From contig NZ_JAYEEQ010000004.1 in the NCBI RefSeq assembly GCF_034651555.1, forward strand, positions 62,001-126,000: a DNA stretch of 64,000 bases, read 5' to 3'. This document shows positions 1 through 8,260 of this stretch, in pieces. The notes beneath the pieces were generated by a model. It searched no databases and was not told the origin of the DNA. It worked only from the letters and a program-made list of their open reading frames with translations. This DNA comes from Aurantibrevibacter litoralis (GTDB lineage Bacteria > Bacteroidota > Bacteroidia > Flavobacteriales > Flavobacteriaceae). The number at the start of each line of letters is the position of its first letter. The first letter of the stretch is position 1. A program made the position numbers and the translations under genes.

Positions 1-1
1 T

Positions 2-295
2 TATAACGGTTCTTTAGTTTGGGACACAAAAGCATATAACGTGGTGCAATTAATTGATGTACCTAGATTGGTAAAACTAACCATTGGCGACACTATTGTT
101 ACGGGGGGTATGTCTAGCATTTTTCCCGAAAACATACCTATAGGTCGCATTAGAAAATTTGATCTCAACACGGCTAAAAGTGCCTATACCATAGACATTT
201 CCCTATTTAATGATATGACCAATATAAAAAATGTATATATCATTGAAAATCTCAATAAAGGTGAAATTAAAGAATTAGAATCGCAACAACAATAG
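2..295 (+). CDS. mreC: MreC, C-terminal part (truncated by window edge)
   Basis: This is the 3' end of the rod-shape-determining protein MreC, open to the left edge of the window, so the start lies outside. The visible 97 residues form the end of the periplasmic beta domain that scaffolds the elongasome between MreB/MreD and PBP2. Residues such as GDTIVTGGMSSIFPENIPIG match the usual 'G-x-G-x-x-F-P-x-G-I-x-I-G' segment of the family. It is followed 16 bp later by mreD and then mrdA and rodA, the standard order of the operon, which fixes the assignment. A GTG lies inside the readable part but is internal, not the start. Confidence 0.85.
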   Translation, partial: YNGSLVWDTKAYNVVQLIDVPRLVKLTIGDTIVTGGMSSIFPENIPIGRIRKFDLNTAKSAYTIDISLFNDMTNIKNVYIIENLNKGEIKELESQQQ

Positions 296-311
296 CTCAA
301 GAAGGAAGCTT

Positions 312-821
312 ATGGGAAACAACATCTCCTTTATTATTATCATACGTTTTTTATTGCTCGCTTTTGTTCAAGTGCTGATTTTTAACCATCTTAATTTCTT
401 TGGATATATTAACCCCATGGTATATATCCTTTTCCTGTATTGGTATCCTATAAAGGAACAGAGGGGACTATTTATTAGTGTATGTTTTTTATTGGGCTTA
501 ACAATAGATATATTTTCGGATACGATGGCATTGCACGCCGCCGCAACCGTAACCATCGCCTATTTTAGACCCATACTCATGCGGTTTTGTTTTGGTGTGA
601 ATCTCGAATTTCAAAGTTTTAAACTAGCAAATGCCACTAAACTACAACAAATTACGTTTTTGGCGTTATTAATTATATTGCATCATTTGGTTTTCTTTTC
701 GCTGGAAATTTTCAATTTTAGTAACTTGTTTTTAATTTTAAAGAAATTTTTCCTCGTAGGCATTGCAACCATGGTGCTTAGTCTTTTATTAGGCTCACTT
801 TTTAGTACCCGAAAAGAATGA
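312..821 (+). CDS. mreD: Rod shape-determining protein MreD
   Basis: A 169-residue, strongly hydrophobic protein with about five membrane segments spread over its whole length, as in MreD. The function is to help MreC and PBP2 assemble the lateral wall synthesis complex in the inner membrane. Sequence identity of MreD is always low, so the call rests mainly on size, topology and position between mreC and the PBP2 gene. The stop codon overlaps the next start as ATGA, so translation is probably coupled to mrdA. Confidence 0.8.
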   Translation: MGNNISFIIIIRFLLLAFVQVLIFNHLNFFGYINPMVYILFLYWYPIKEQRGLFISVCFLLGLTIDIFSDTMALHAAATVTIAYFRPILMRFCFGVNLEFQSFKLANATKLQQITFLALLIILHHLVFFSLEIFNFSNLFLILKKFFLVGIATMVLSLLLGSLFSTRKE

Positions 822-2686
822 AAAAGATACTTTTATCGAGCATTATAGTACTGATTGGATTCACTTTCATCGGGCGACTTTCGTATTTGCAAATCTTTAG
901 CTTTTCGCCGAATCAGGTTAAAGAAGATCCGGCCATAAAGACGATTTACGACTATCCGGAACGCGGGTACATTTTTGATCGTAATGGAGAACTTTTAGTA
1001 GCCAATCAGGCTGCGTACGATGTTATGGTGATTCCCAGAGAAGTGAAGGCCCTGGATACCTTAGAATTCTGTGCGCTTTTGGGTATAGAAAAAGAAACGT
1101 TTATCAAAACTATAGCCAAGGCCAAAAACTACTCACCGCGACTTCCTTCTGTATTAGTACCTCAGCTTTCCAAGGATGATTATGCGGGGTTGCAAGAAAA
1201 AATGCGCCACTATGAGGGTTTCTATATCCAAAAAAGAACGTTGCGCTACTACGCTACCCAAAGTGGAGCCAATGTATTGGGTTACATTAGCGAAGTAAAC
1301 GATAACGACCTAAAAAACAATCCCTATTACGTAGCCGGCGAACTTACAGGAAGAACCGGAGTAGAGAAATCGTATGAACATGTACTTCGTGGTAGAAAAG
1401 GGGTAAAATACATTCAGAAAGACCGTTTTAATCGTGACATTGGGCCCTATAAAAATGGCCAACTGGACACGCTACCCGATCAGGGTACAGAAATTTACCT
1501 CACTATAGACAAAACATTGCAGGAGTATGGTGAAAAGTTAATGAACGGTAAACGGGGCGGTATAGTTGCCCTAGAACCTGGAACAGGAGAAATTTTAGCC
1601 CTAATCTCTGGTCCCACCTACGATCCGTCATTATTAGTAGGCAGAGAGCGTTCTAAAAATTATACAAAACTGTATTACGATACTATTGCCAAACCCACAT
1701 GGGACAGGTCTATTTTAGCAGAACCTTCTCCGGGTTCGCCCTTTAAAACCCTAAATGCCCTTATCGCCTTACAAGAAGGAGTTATAGGGCCCGAAACCAC
1801 TTTTCAGTGCTATAATGGATTTTATGTAGGCAACAAAAAGAGAGGGTGTCATTGTGGTGGTGGTACTCGCGATTTAAACACCGGTATTTTTAAATCGTGC
1901 AATGCCTATTTTGCCGGTGCTTTTCGTAAAATATATGATCATTTTCCAACGACCGATGAAGGTATGGATGTGTGGGAAAAACATGCCAAAAGTTTTGGAT
2001 TAGGCCAATTTCTAGGCTATGATTTGCCAACCGGGAGGCCCGGTAGAATCCCTAATAAGGAATATTATGACAACGTCTACGGTGATAACCGTTGGTCTTC
2101 CTCATACATTATATCTAATGCTATAGGACAAGGAGAAGTAGCGCTTACACCCATTCAGCTCGCCAATATGATCGCTGCCATTTCCAATCGCGGACACTAC
2201 TACACGCCCCATGTTATAAAAAAAATAGGAGATGACGATATAGACGACCCCAATTATACCACACGAAAATATACGACTATAGACAAAAAACATTTTGAAC
2301 CCGTGGTTCAAGGAATGGCAGATGTATTCACGAAAGGCACGGCTCGCGGAGTTCAAATTCCGGGCATAACTGCGGCAGGCAAAACCGGTACCGTAGAAAA
2401 TTTCACTAAAATTGACGGGGTACGAACGCAACTAACAGATCATTCTGTATTTGTGGCATTTGCCCCAGTAGATAATCCAAAAATTGTTTTGGCTGTATAC
2501 ATCGAAAATGGTTATTTTGGTGCCCGATATGCGGGACATATTGCATCGCTACTGATTGAAAAATACCTCAAAGGAGAGATCACGAGAACAGATTTGGAAA
2601 AAAGAATGCTAGAAAAAACCCTAGAGCACGAATATGCCAAGCCGTATAGCGGACAACCTTTCAAAATAAACGAACGTGTCTGGTAA
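818..2686 (+). CDS. mrdA: Penicillin-binding protein 2 (elongation transpeptidase)
   Basis: A 622-residue class B PBP that cross-links peptidoglycan during cell elongation together with the glycosyltransferase RodA. There is one N-terminal membrane anchor (about residues 4-25), a PBP dimerisation domain, and a C-terminal transpeptidase domain. The three catalytic motifs are visible: S307-P-F-K310, S360-C-N362 and K522-T-G524. The start overlaps mreD by four bases, and the 3' end overlaps rodA by eleven bases, so the operon is tightly coupled. Length fits the family. A cysteine-rich stretch (CHCGGG, just before the SxN motif) is a local peculiarity. Confidence 0.93.
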   Translation: MKKILLSSIIVLIGFTFIGRLSYLQIFSFSPNQVKEDPAIKTIYDYPERGYIFDRNGELLVANQAAYDVMVIPREVKALDTLEFCALLGIEKETFIKTIAKAKNYSPRLPSVLVPQLSKDDYAGLQEKMRHYEGFYIQKRTLRYYATQSGANVLGYISEVNDNDLKNNPYYVAGELTGRTGVEKSYEHVLRGRKGVKYIQKDRFNRDIGPYKNGQLDTLPDQGTEIYLTIDKTLQEYGEKLMNGKRGGIVALEPGTGEILALISGPTYDPSLLVGRERSKNYTKLYYDTIAKPTWDRSILAEPSPGSPFKTLNALIALQEGVIGPETTFQCYNGFYVGNKKRGCHCGGGTRDLNTGIFKSCNAYFAGAFRKIYDHFPTTDEGMDVWEKHAKSFGLGQFLGYDLPTGRPGRIPNKEYYDNVYGDNRWSSSYIISNAIGQGEVALTPIQLANMIAAISNRGHYYTPHVIKKIGDDDIDDPNYTTRKYTTIDKKHFEPVVQGMADVFTKGTARGVQIPGITAAGKTGTVENFTKIDGVRTQLTDHSVFVAFAPVDNPKIVLAVYIENGYFGARYAGHIASLLIEKYLKGEITRTDLEKRMLEKTLEHEYAKPYSGQPFKINERVW

Positions 2687-3959
2687 AAGCATCCTTGGCC
2701 GGATTGACTGGTTTATTGTATTGTTATATGTCGTACTGGTCGCAATAGGCTGGATCAATATTTATTCATCTACGTTTACCGAAACAAATTCCTCTGTATT
2801 TAACTTTACTTCCTTACATGGCAAACAGCTTTTCTTTATTGGGGTAAGCCTGATAGCTATTGTATTAGTCTTCGCTTTAGAAACCCAGTTCTACGAGCGC
2901 TTTTCCAGTGTCATGTATATCTTTTCTATGGTTTCCTTGTTGGGGCTTTACGTCTTTGGAACAACTATTGCCGGAGCCACTTCTTGGTACAATCTTGGTT
3001 TTTTTAACCTTCAACCTTCCGAATTTGCTAAAGTAGCAACCAGTCTGGCCTTGGCAAAGTATTTAAGTGATATTCAGACCGATATTAAACGATATAAAGA
3101 TCAACTTTATGCCCTGCTCCTTATTCTTATCCCAATAGTGCTTATTGTGCCGCAACCCGATCCTGGAAGCGCTTTAGTGTTCTTAGCCCTTCTTTTTGTG
3201 CTTTTTAGGGAAGGATTTCCTTTGTTTTATTTGGCCATAGGTGTCGTACTAATGATCATTTTTATACTCACTTTAATGTTTGGCACCATATGGATTGCTA
3301 TTGTATCGGCCTTACTTATTGCGCTTTTCTTTTTGGTAAAAAAGAAAGATTTTAAGATTCCTGTCCTTTCGGTAGTGCTTTTTTTTGTGATTTCCATTCT
3401 GTTTTCCCTGTCGGTTAATTTTATTTTTAATTCTGTTTTTGAGCAACGCCATAGAGATCGTTTTGCTTTGTGGTTGCGACTGGAAAAAGATCCCGAAAAA
3501 ATAGAGGAAATACGAAAAACAATTGGTTATAACACCTATCAATCAGAAAAGGCTATTGAGTCCGGAGGATTATGGGGAAAAGGATTTTTAGAAGGCACGC
3601 GCACAAAAGGCAATTTTGTACCCGAACAACATACCGATTATATATTTAGTACTGTAGGTGAAGAATGGGGGTTTTTTGGAACCGCTGCCGTGGTTCTTTT
3701 GTTTACCATTTTGTTGTTGCGCTTGCTCCATTTGGCAGAACGACAAAAAAGTGATTTTAGTCGTATGTACGGCTATGGCGTTATTTCCATATTATTTATC
3801 CACTACGTAATTAATGTAGGAATGGTTATTGGTTTATTGCCTACCATAGGTATACCTCTTCCCTTCTTTAGTTATGGAGGTTCTGGATTGTTGTTTTTTA
3901 CGATATTACTGTTTATCTTTCTAAAACTAGACGCCAACAGATTAAACGAGTGGAATTAA
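2676..3959 (+). CDS. rodA: Rod shape-determining protein RodA (SEDS glycosyltransferase)
   Basis: A 427-residue SEDS-family polytopic membrane protein with about ten hydrophobic segments. It polymerises lipid II into glycan strands and works with the PBP2 encoded just upstream. The extracytoplasmic motif PEQHTDYIFSTVGEEWGF contains the family's catalytic aspartate (D321), and the 'GIPLPFFSYGGSG' segment near the C-terminus is typical of RodA/FtsW. The start is GTG, lying eleven bases inside mrdA; no better ATG exists before the first helix. Its stop overlaps by four bases the stop of the convergent nuclease gene. Confidence 0.93.
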   Translation: MSGKSILGRIDWFIVLLYVVLVAIGWINIYSSTFTETNSSVFNFTSLHGKQLFFIGVSLIAIVLVFALETQFYERFSSVMYIFSMVSLLGLYVFGTTIAGATSWYNLGFFNLQPSEFAKVATSLALAKYLSDIQTDIKRYKDQLYALLLILIPIVLIVPQPDPGSALVFLALLFVLFREGFPLFYLAIGVVLMIIFILTLMFGTIWIAIVSALLIALFFLVKKKDFKIPVLSVVLFFVISILFSLSVNFIFNSVFEQRHRDRFALWLRLEKDPEKIEEIRKTIGYNTYQSEKAIESGGLWGKGFLEGTRTKGNFVPEQHTDYIFSTVGEEWGFFGTAAVVLLFTILLLRLLHLAERQKSDFSRMYGYGVISILFIHYVINVGMVIGLLPTIGIPLPFFSYGGSGLLFFTILLFIFLKLDANRLNEWN

Positions 3960-4753
3960 AACGGCCAATCGGACATATTCGTTTTACTTTCCAAAATAGC
4001 TTCTAATTCATGGGGGAGTTCCTTAAAAAAATCGATGCCACTAAGCTGTTCTATGGAATCAACAGGCACCACAAAATGTTGTAAGGATGACCTATTTTCT
4101 TCGTGTTTTAGCAAAAATGCAATCGATGTTAGTGCATCTCCATTGTCGCGTACTACAATTTTATAGAAATAATCGGGTACAGCAACCTGCTCCTCACCTA
4201 TCACAGAAAGATCTTTATTTAAGATACCTGCGGTAATTACATATAACGTAACGTATTGCTTGCCCCATTGACGCACTTTTTGCTCCAAACGATTCCAAAT
4301 TCCGGCATTAAAATCTCGCTTTTGAGGACTTATATTACTGGTATAAAAGGTTTCATTATAGGCGTCTTCGGAAAATCTTCGATCTCCGGCCGGACATAAA
4401 TGACCCCGGTCGTATCCACTTCCTTTGTAATTACGCCAATCCGCTGATTGGGTGATGACTTTCGGATCTTGTTCAAAATAAGGTCTTTTTCGGTCGTCAT
4501 TCGTAAGTTGCTCTTTACTCAAACGATAAATAACCCATTCTGCCTGTTCAAAATTTTCATGGTAAGACAGGGCATAATACGCATGATGCACAATAGCACC
4601 TGTGGTAGAACTTGGCCATATACCCGCCGCAATAGCACCAGAAGGGTTTGTTGTTTTATACTGTTTGGTTCGGGGCGCATAGTAGGTATCAAATACCCAA
4701 AAGCTAGCTACCACAAAAGCCATTAGTACTGGATACACATATTTTTGTTTCAT
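3956..4753 (-). CDS. DNA/RNA non-specific endonuclease, membrane-anchored or secreted
   Basis: A 265-residue protein of the NUC1/Serratia nuclease family (beta-beta-alpha metal fold). The DRGH motif (D115-H118) carries the general-base histidine. The following NISPQ...N149-x3-W153-x2-L-E157 stretch carries the Mg-binding asparagine and glutamate, so it looks catalytically complete. Residues 6-22 are an uncleaved signal anchor or signal peptide, so it should act outside the cytoplasm. A longer open frame continues upstream for 68 codons, but it would run under msrB on the other strand and has no signal-like start; the ATG giving MKQKYVYP is preferred. Role is likely nucleic-acid scavenging or defence (inference). 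Confidence 0.85.
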   Translation of the reverse strand: MKQKYVYPVLMAFVVASFWVFDTYYAPRTKQYKTTNPSGAIAAGIWPSSTTGAIVHHAYYALSYHENFEQAEWVIYRLSKEQLTNDDRKRPYFEQDPKVITQSADWRNYKGSGYDRGHLCPAGDRRFSEDAYNETFYTSNISPQKRDFNAGIWNRLEQKVRQWGKQYVTLYVITAGILNKDLSVIGEEQVAVPDYFYKIVVRDNGDALTSIAFLLKHEENRSSLQHFVVPVDSIEQLSGIDFFKELPHELEAILESKTNMSDWPF

Positions 4754-4826
4754 TATCGTTGCCTTCAATAAAAAATAATTTCCCTCCATGTGGGATGGTC
4801 TGCAAAAATAAGTGTAAAAAATAACA

Positions 4827-4858
4827 TTTGATTCTGAAAAGAGTCTCCTATATTTTTG
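4827..4858 (+). promoter_or_regulatory. Bacteroidota-type promoter for msrB-msrA
   Basis: TTTG, a 20-base spacer, then TATTTTTG match the -33 TTTG and -7 TAnnTTTG elements known for the primary sigma factor of Bacteroidota. The -7 element ends 28 bases before the msrB ATG, a sensible leader length. This is the best-matching promoter seen in the window. Confidence 0.55.
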
Positions 4859-4886
4859 TATTCTTGAAGGAACAAATAAAAACGGT

Positions 4887-5333
4887 ATGCTTACTTGGAA
4901 AGACATCATCCGATTTAGTGTTAACGGGAATCCCGATCCCGATAATAGAATTCTCAAGGATGATGGGGAATGGAAAAAAATCTTAACCCCGGAGCAATAT
5001 AAAATAACCAGAAAAAAAGGTACAGAAATGCCGCATAGTGGATTGTATTGTACTAGCTATGAGGCAGGAAAATATCTGTGCATCTGTTGTAATACGCCGT
5101 TATTTGATGCTAGCATTAAATACGATTCGCATTCCGGATGGCCTAGTTTTACACAACCCATAAAAGAAAACGCCATAAAATACGAGAAGGACACGGCCTT
5201 TGGCATGGTTCGGGTAGAGGTTATGTGCAATAGTTGCGATGCGCATTTGGGTCATGTTTTTCCGGATGGTCCAGAACCCAGCGGACTACGATATTGTATT
5301 AATTCGGAATCCATACTCATAGAAAAACCTTAA
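4887..5333 (+). CDS. msrB: Peptide-methionine (R)-S-oxide reductase MsrB
   Basis: A 148-residue SelR-fold protein that reduces the R epimer of methionine sulfoxide in oxidised proteins. The zinc-binding pairs are C65-x2-C68 and C114-x2-C117. The catalytic cysteine is C137 in the RYCIN motif. Substrate-pocket residues in SGWPSF and HLGHVF are intact. No signal peptide, so it is cytoplasmic. msrA starts two bases after its stop, so both epimer-specific reductases are made from one transcript. Confidence 0.95.
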   Translation: MLTWKDIIRFSVNGNPDPDNRILKDDGEWKKILTPEQYKITRKKGTEMPHSGLYCTSYEAGKYLCICCNTPLFDASIKYDSHSGWPSFTQPIKENAIKYEKDTAFGMVRVEVMCNSCDAHLGHVFPDGPEPSGLRYCINSESILIEKP

Positions 5334-5334
5334 T

Positions 5335-5883
5335 ATGGCTACTAAAATTTCTGCATTAGCTACCGTAGGTGGTGGATGTTTTTGGTGTACCGAAGCTATT
5401 TTTCAAGAATTGAAAGGCATAGAAAGCGTTGTTTCGGGCTATACCGGAGGGCAAGCACCCGGCAAACCTACCTACAGGGAAGTTTGTTCTGGCCTTACCG
5501 GCCACGCCGAAGCAGTACAACTTAGGTTTTTCCCGGATGAAATTTCCTATGAAACTATCTTACGGGTTTTTATGAGCACGCATGACCCTACCACATTAAA
5601 CCGTCAGGGTGCGGATGTAGGAAGTCAGTACCGCTCTGTAATTTATTATCACAATGAAGCACAAAAACAAAGTGCACTAGATGTTTTTAAGGAAATGGCT
5701 CCCTTTTTTAACGCACCTATTGTCACCGAACTCAGTCCGGCTGTTATTTTTTACGAGGCGGAGACCGATCATCAAAATTATTATAAAAATAATGCTTCCC
5801 AAGGGTACTGTCGTATGGTTATTAGTCCCAAATTAGCCAAATTACGAAAGTTATATTCCAACACACTTAAAGGATCACAATAA
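5335..5883 (+). CDS. msrA: Peptide-methionine (S)-S-oxide reductase MsrA
   Basis: A 182-residue MsrA. The catalytic motif GGGCFWCTE places the nucleophilic cysteine at C15, very near the N-terminus, so no signal peptide is present. Conserved segments VVSGYTGG, THDPTTLNRQGADVGSQYRS and HQNYY are all there. It repairs the S epimer of methionine sulfoxide and pairs with the adjacent msrB. The gene follows msrB with almost no gap. Recycling cysteines near the C-terminus are sparse (only one late cysteine, in GYCRM), so reduction may follow a simpler thioredoxin route (inference). Confidence 0.95.
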   Translation: MATKISALATVGGGCFWCTEAIFQELKGIESVVSGYTGGQAPGKPTYREVCSGLTGHAEAVQLRFFPDEISYETILRVFMSTHDPTTLNRQGADVGSQYRSVIYYHNEAQKQSALDVFKEMAPFFNAPIVTELSPAVIFYEAETDHQNYYKNNASQGYCRMVISPKLAKLRKLYSNTLKGSQ

Positions 5884-6057
5884 TACTGCGCAGGGCTAAA
5901 CCTTCATCCCATCAACCTCATAAAAAATGTGATGTAGTAGGATGTGACTAAGGGTCACTTTTCTATTTGGCACATAATCCATTTTCAATTAGTTACTTTT
6001 TAGTCTCAAAATTAACTTTACCTACGGAAGAATCCATACCGGTAACGAAGGCATTTC

Positions 6058-6090
6058 TTTCCCTGCACTGTGTATATTTTAGTATATTTG
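6058..6090 (+). promoter_or_regulatory. Probable promoter of aguB-aguA
   Basis: TATATTTG matches the -7 TAnnTTTG consensus exactly and lies 26 bases before the aguB start. A weaker -33 element, TTTC, sits 21 bases upstream of it. The rest of the 233-base gap before aguB shows no gene; it includes a short GTGAC/GTCAC hairpin near 5945-5959 followed by a T run that may help end msrA transcription. Confidence 0.42.
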
Positions 6091-6116
6091 AATCGTAAAT
6101 CAGATTCCTCTTTTTC

Positions 6117-7004
6117 ATGGGTAAAGACACCTATACTATTGCTGTTATTCAACTAAGTTTAAATAACACTGCCGAAGAAAACAGAAAAAAATGCGTTCAC
6201 TGGATTCGGAAAGCCGCCCAACAAGGTGCCGAGGTAATAGCGCTCCCCGAACTCTACAGCAGCCATTATTTTTGTCAAAGTGAAGATGTTTCCAATTTTG
6301 CTTTTGCGGAGCCTTTAGGCGCTATCTCCTTTACCGCCTTTAGTGCCCTAGCCAAGGAATTAGGTGTAGTCCTTATTATTCCTTTTTTCGAAAAGCGTGC
6401 ATCGGGCATTTATCACAACAGTGCTTATATACTGAATACAGACGGTTCGCAAGCCGGATTGTATCGTAAAATGCATATCCCCGATGATCCTTATTTTTAT
6501 GAAAAATTCTACTTTACGCCGGGCGACCTAGGTTTTCAATCTATAAAAACGCAAAAAGGCAATATAGGCACTCTTATTTGTTGGGATCAGTGGTATCCGG
6601 AAGCGGCCCGACTTACGGCCTTAAAGGGTGCCGAGGTGCTGTTTTATCCTACTGCCATTGGCTGGCATCCTTCTGAAAAAGAACAATTTGGCACCAATCA
6701 GTACGGGGCTTGGATGAATGTTATGAAAGGCCATGCCGTGGCCAACGGAGTGTACGTGGCAGCGGCTAACCGTATAGGTTTAGAAAAATATATACCCCAT
6801 ACCGATGGCATTGAGTTTTGGGGAAATTCATTTATTTGTGGCCCCCAAGGCGAAATATTAGCACAGGCATCATCCGATAAAGAGGAAATTTTATTGGCTG
6901 AAGTAGATTTAAAGCTGCAAGAAAATGTACGCCAAAATTGGCCCTTTTTCCGCGACCGAAGAATTGATGCTTTTGGGGATATTACCAAACGGTTTATTGA
7001 CTAA
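6117..7004 (+). CDS. aguB: N-carbamoylputrescine amidase
   Basis: A 295-residue nitrilase-superfamily hydrolase. The Glu-Lys-Cys triad is visible as E45 (ALPELY), K118 (YRKMHIPDDP) and C155 (LICWDQWYPE). The combination of MHIPDDP with CWDQWYPEAAR is characteristic of the N-carbamoylputrescine amidase clade. It converts N-carbamoylputrescine to putrescine, CO2 and ammonia in the cytoplasm. The agmatine deiminase that makes its substrate follows after five bases, which supports the specific assignment over a generic amidase. Confidence 0.92.
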   Translation: MGKDTYTIAVIQLSLNNTAEENRKKCVHWIRKAAQQGAEVIALPELYSSHYFCQSEDVSNFAFAEPLGAISFTAFSALAKELGVVLIIPFFEKRASGIYHNSAYILNTDGSQAGLYRKMHIPDDPYFYEKFYFTPGDLGFQSIKTQKGNIGTLICWDQWYPEAARLTALKGAEVLFYPTAIGWHPSEKEQFGTNQYGAWMNVMKGHAVANGVYVAAANRIGLEKYIPHTDGIEFWGNSFICGPQGEILAQASSDKEEILLAEVDLKLQENVRQNWPFFRDRRIDAFGDITKRFID

Positions 7005-7009
7005 GGCAT

Positions 7010-8044
7010 ATGGCAGAGCGAAGATTCCCGGCAGAATGGGAAACCCAACAAGGCGTTCTTTTATGTTTTCCTGGAAATGGTAAAGATTGGCCTAGAAAAT
7101 ACGGAGCAGTTCAATGGGCTTTTGTAGAATATATCAAAAAGATAAGTACCTACGAAAAGGTCTTTTTATTGGTAGAAAATACTGCCCTAAAAGACAAGGT
7201 ATGCAGTATGCTAAAATTGGCAGATACAACCCTCACCCAAATAACCTTTATCATCCAAAAAACTAACCGTAGTTGGATGCGCGACTCGGGGCCCATTATC
7301 GTTAAAAATGGAACAAACTCAGAGGCGTTAGACTTCAATTTTAATGGATGGGCCAAATATCGCAATTGGCATTTAGATGTGCAGGTACCCCAAACAGTAG
7401 CCAACTACCTCAACATTCCCCTAACAATTGTGTGCTACAAAGGAAAAAAGGTGGTGTTAGAAGGAGGTGCGTTGGAGGTTAATGGCCAAGGAACACTGAT
7501 TACCTCCGAGGAGTGTTTATTACACCCCACCATACAGGTACGCAACCCGGGATTTACTAAAATGGATTACGAAGCTATTTTTAAAGAATATCTGGGCATT
7601 ACCAATGTAATTTGGTTAGATAAGGGAATCGTAGGCGATGACACCCATGGCCATATCGATGATTTGTGCCGTTTTGTGAACGAGCATACTGTGGTTACCG
7701 TGGTTGAAGAGAATACCATGGAAAAGAACTACCAACCGCTACAAGAAAACCTTAGTCGTTTGCAAAATGCCACTTTGGAAAACGGAAAGGCACTGAATAT
7801 AGTGACGCTCCCTATGCCCAAGAAAATTATTTTTGACAGCATTCCGCTCCCGGCAAGTTATGCCAACTTCCTCATCATTAACCAATGTGTTTTGGTGCCT
7901 ACTTTTAATGATGCCAATGACCGGGTTGCCCTGAATATTTTGGGCAATTGCTTTCCGGATCGGGAAATTATAGGCATAAACTGTATTGATGTCATTTGGG
8001 GCTTTGGCACCTTACATTGTCTAAGCCAGCAGATTCCGTTGTAA
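7010..8044 (+). CDS. aguA: Agmatine deiminase
   Basis: A 344-residue guanidine-modifying (pentein-fold) enzyme that hydrolyses agmatine to N-carbamoylputrescine and ammonia. Landmarks are WMRDSGP (residues 89-95), the catalytic histidine region DDTHGHIDD (H213) and the nucleophilic cysteine C337 in GFGTLHCLSQQ at the extreme C-terminus. There is no signal peptide or C-terminal sorting domain, which separates it from secreted peptidyl-arginine deiminases of the same family. Together with aguB it gives a two-step route from agmatine to putrescine. Confidence 0.92.
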   Translation: MAERRFPAEWETQQGVLLCFPGNGKDWPRKYGAVQWAFVEYIKKISTYEKVFLLVENTALKDKVCSMLKLADTTLTQITFIIQKTNRSWMRDSGPIIVKNGTNSEALDFNFNGWAKYRNWHLDVQVPQTVANYLNIPLTIVCYKGKKVVLEGGALEVNGQGTLITSEECLLHPTIQVRNPGFTKMDYEAIFKEYLGITNVIWLDKGIVGDDTHGHIDDLCRFVNEHTVVTVVEENTMEKNYQPLQENLSRLQNATLENGKALNIVTLPMPKKIIFDSIPLPASYANFLIINQCVLVPTFNDANDRVALNILGNCFPDREIIGINCIDVIWGFGTLHCLSQQIPL

Positions 8045-8218
8045 GAAGATTTCATATTCGTTCTTAGAATAGGCGCTGTCCTTTTCATTCTGAAAAAAAC
8101 TACACTAATTCTACGAGTTCCGGACATTGGAACTACTTAATCGCATAAAAAATCGAAAATCTAAATTCTTTGCCGATATATTTCAAAAGCAAGATTAGTT
8201 TGGTTGTACATTAAAATA

Positions 8219-8258
8219 TTGTCCGTAATTTTGTCCGTGTACGCAAAATCGTCCGTAA
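8219..8258 (+). repeat. Three GTCCGT direct repeats ahead of the methyltransferase
   Basis: GTCCGTAA, GTCCGTGT and GTCCGTAA occur at 8221, 8233 and 8251, with spacings of 12 and 18 bases, immediately before the preferred methyltransferase start. A fourth GTCCGTAA lies at 11824, beyond the far end of the restriction-modification pair; the 10-mer TTGTCCGTAA is exact at both ends. They may be binding sites for autoregulation or insertion scars; the sequence alone does not decide. Confidence 0.5.
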
Positions 8259-8260
8259 AT

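Noticed and set aside
4754..4957. N-terminal extension of the nuclease frame
   Set aside because: It overlaps msrB and its promoter on the other strand and would place the signal segment at residue 74.
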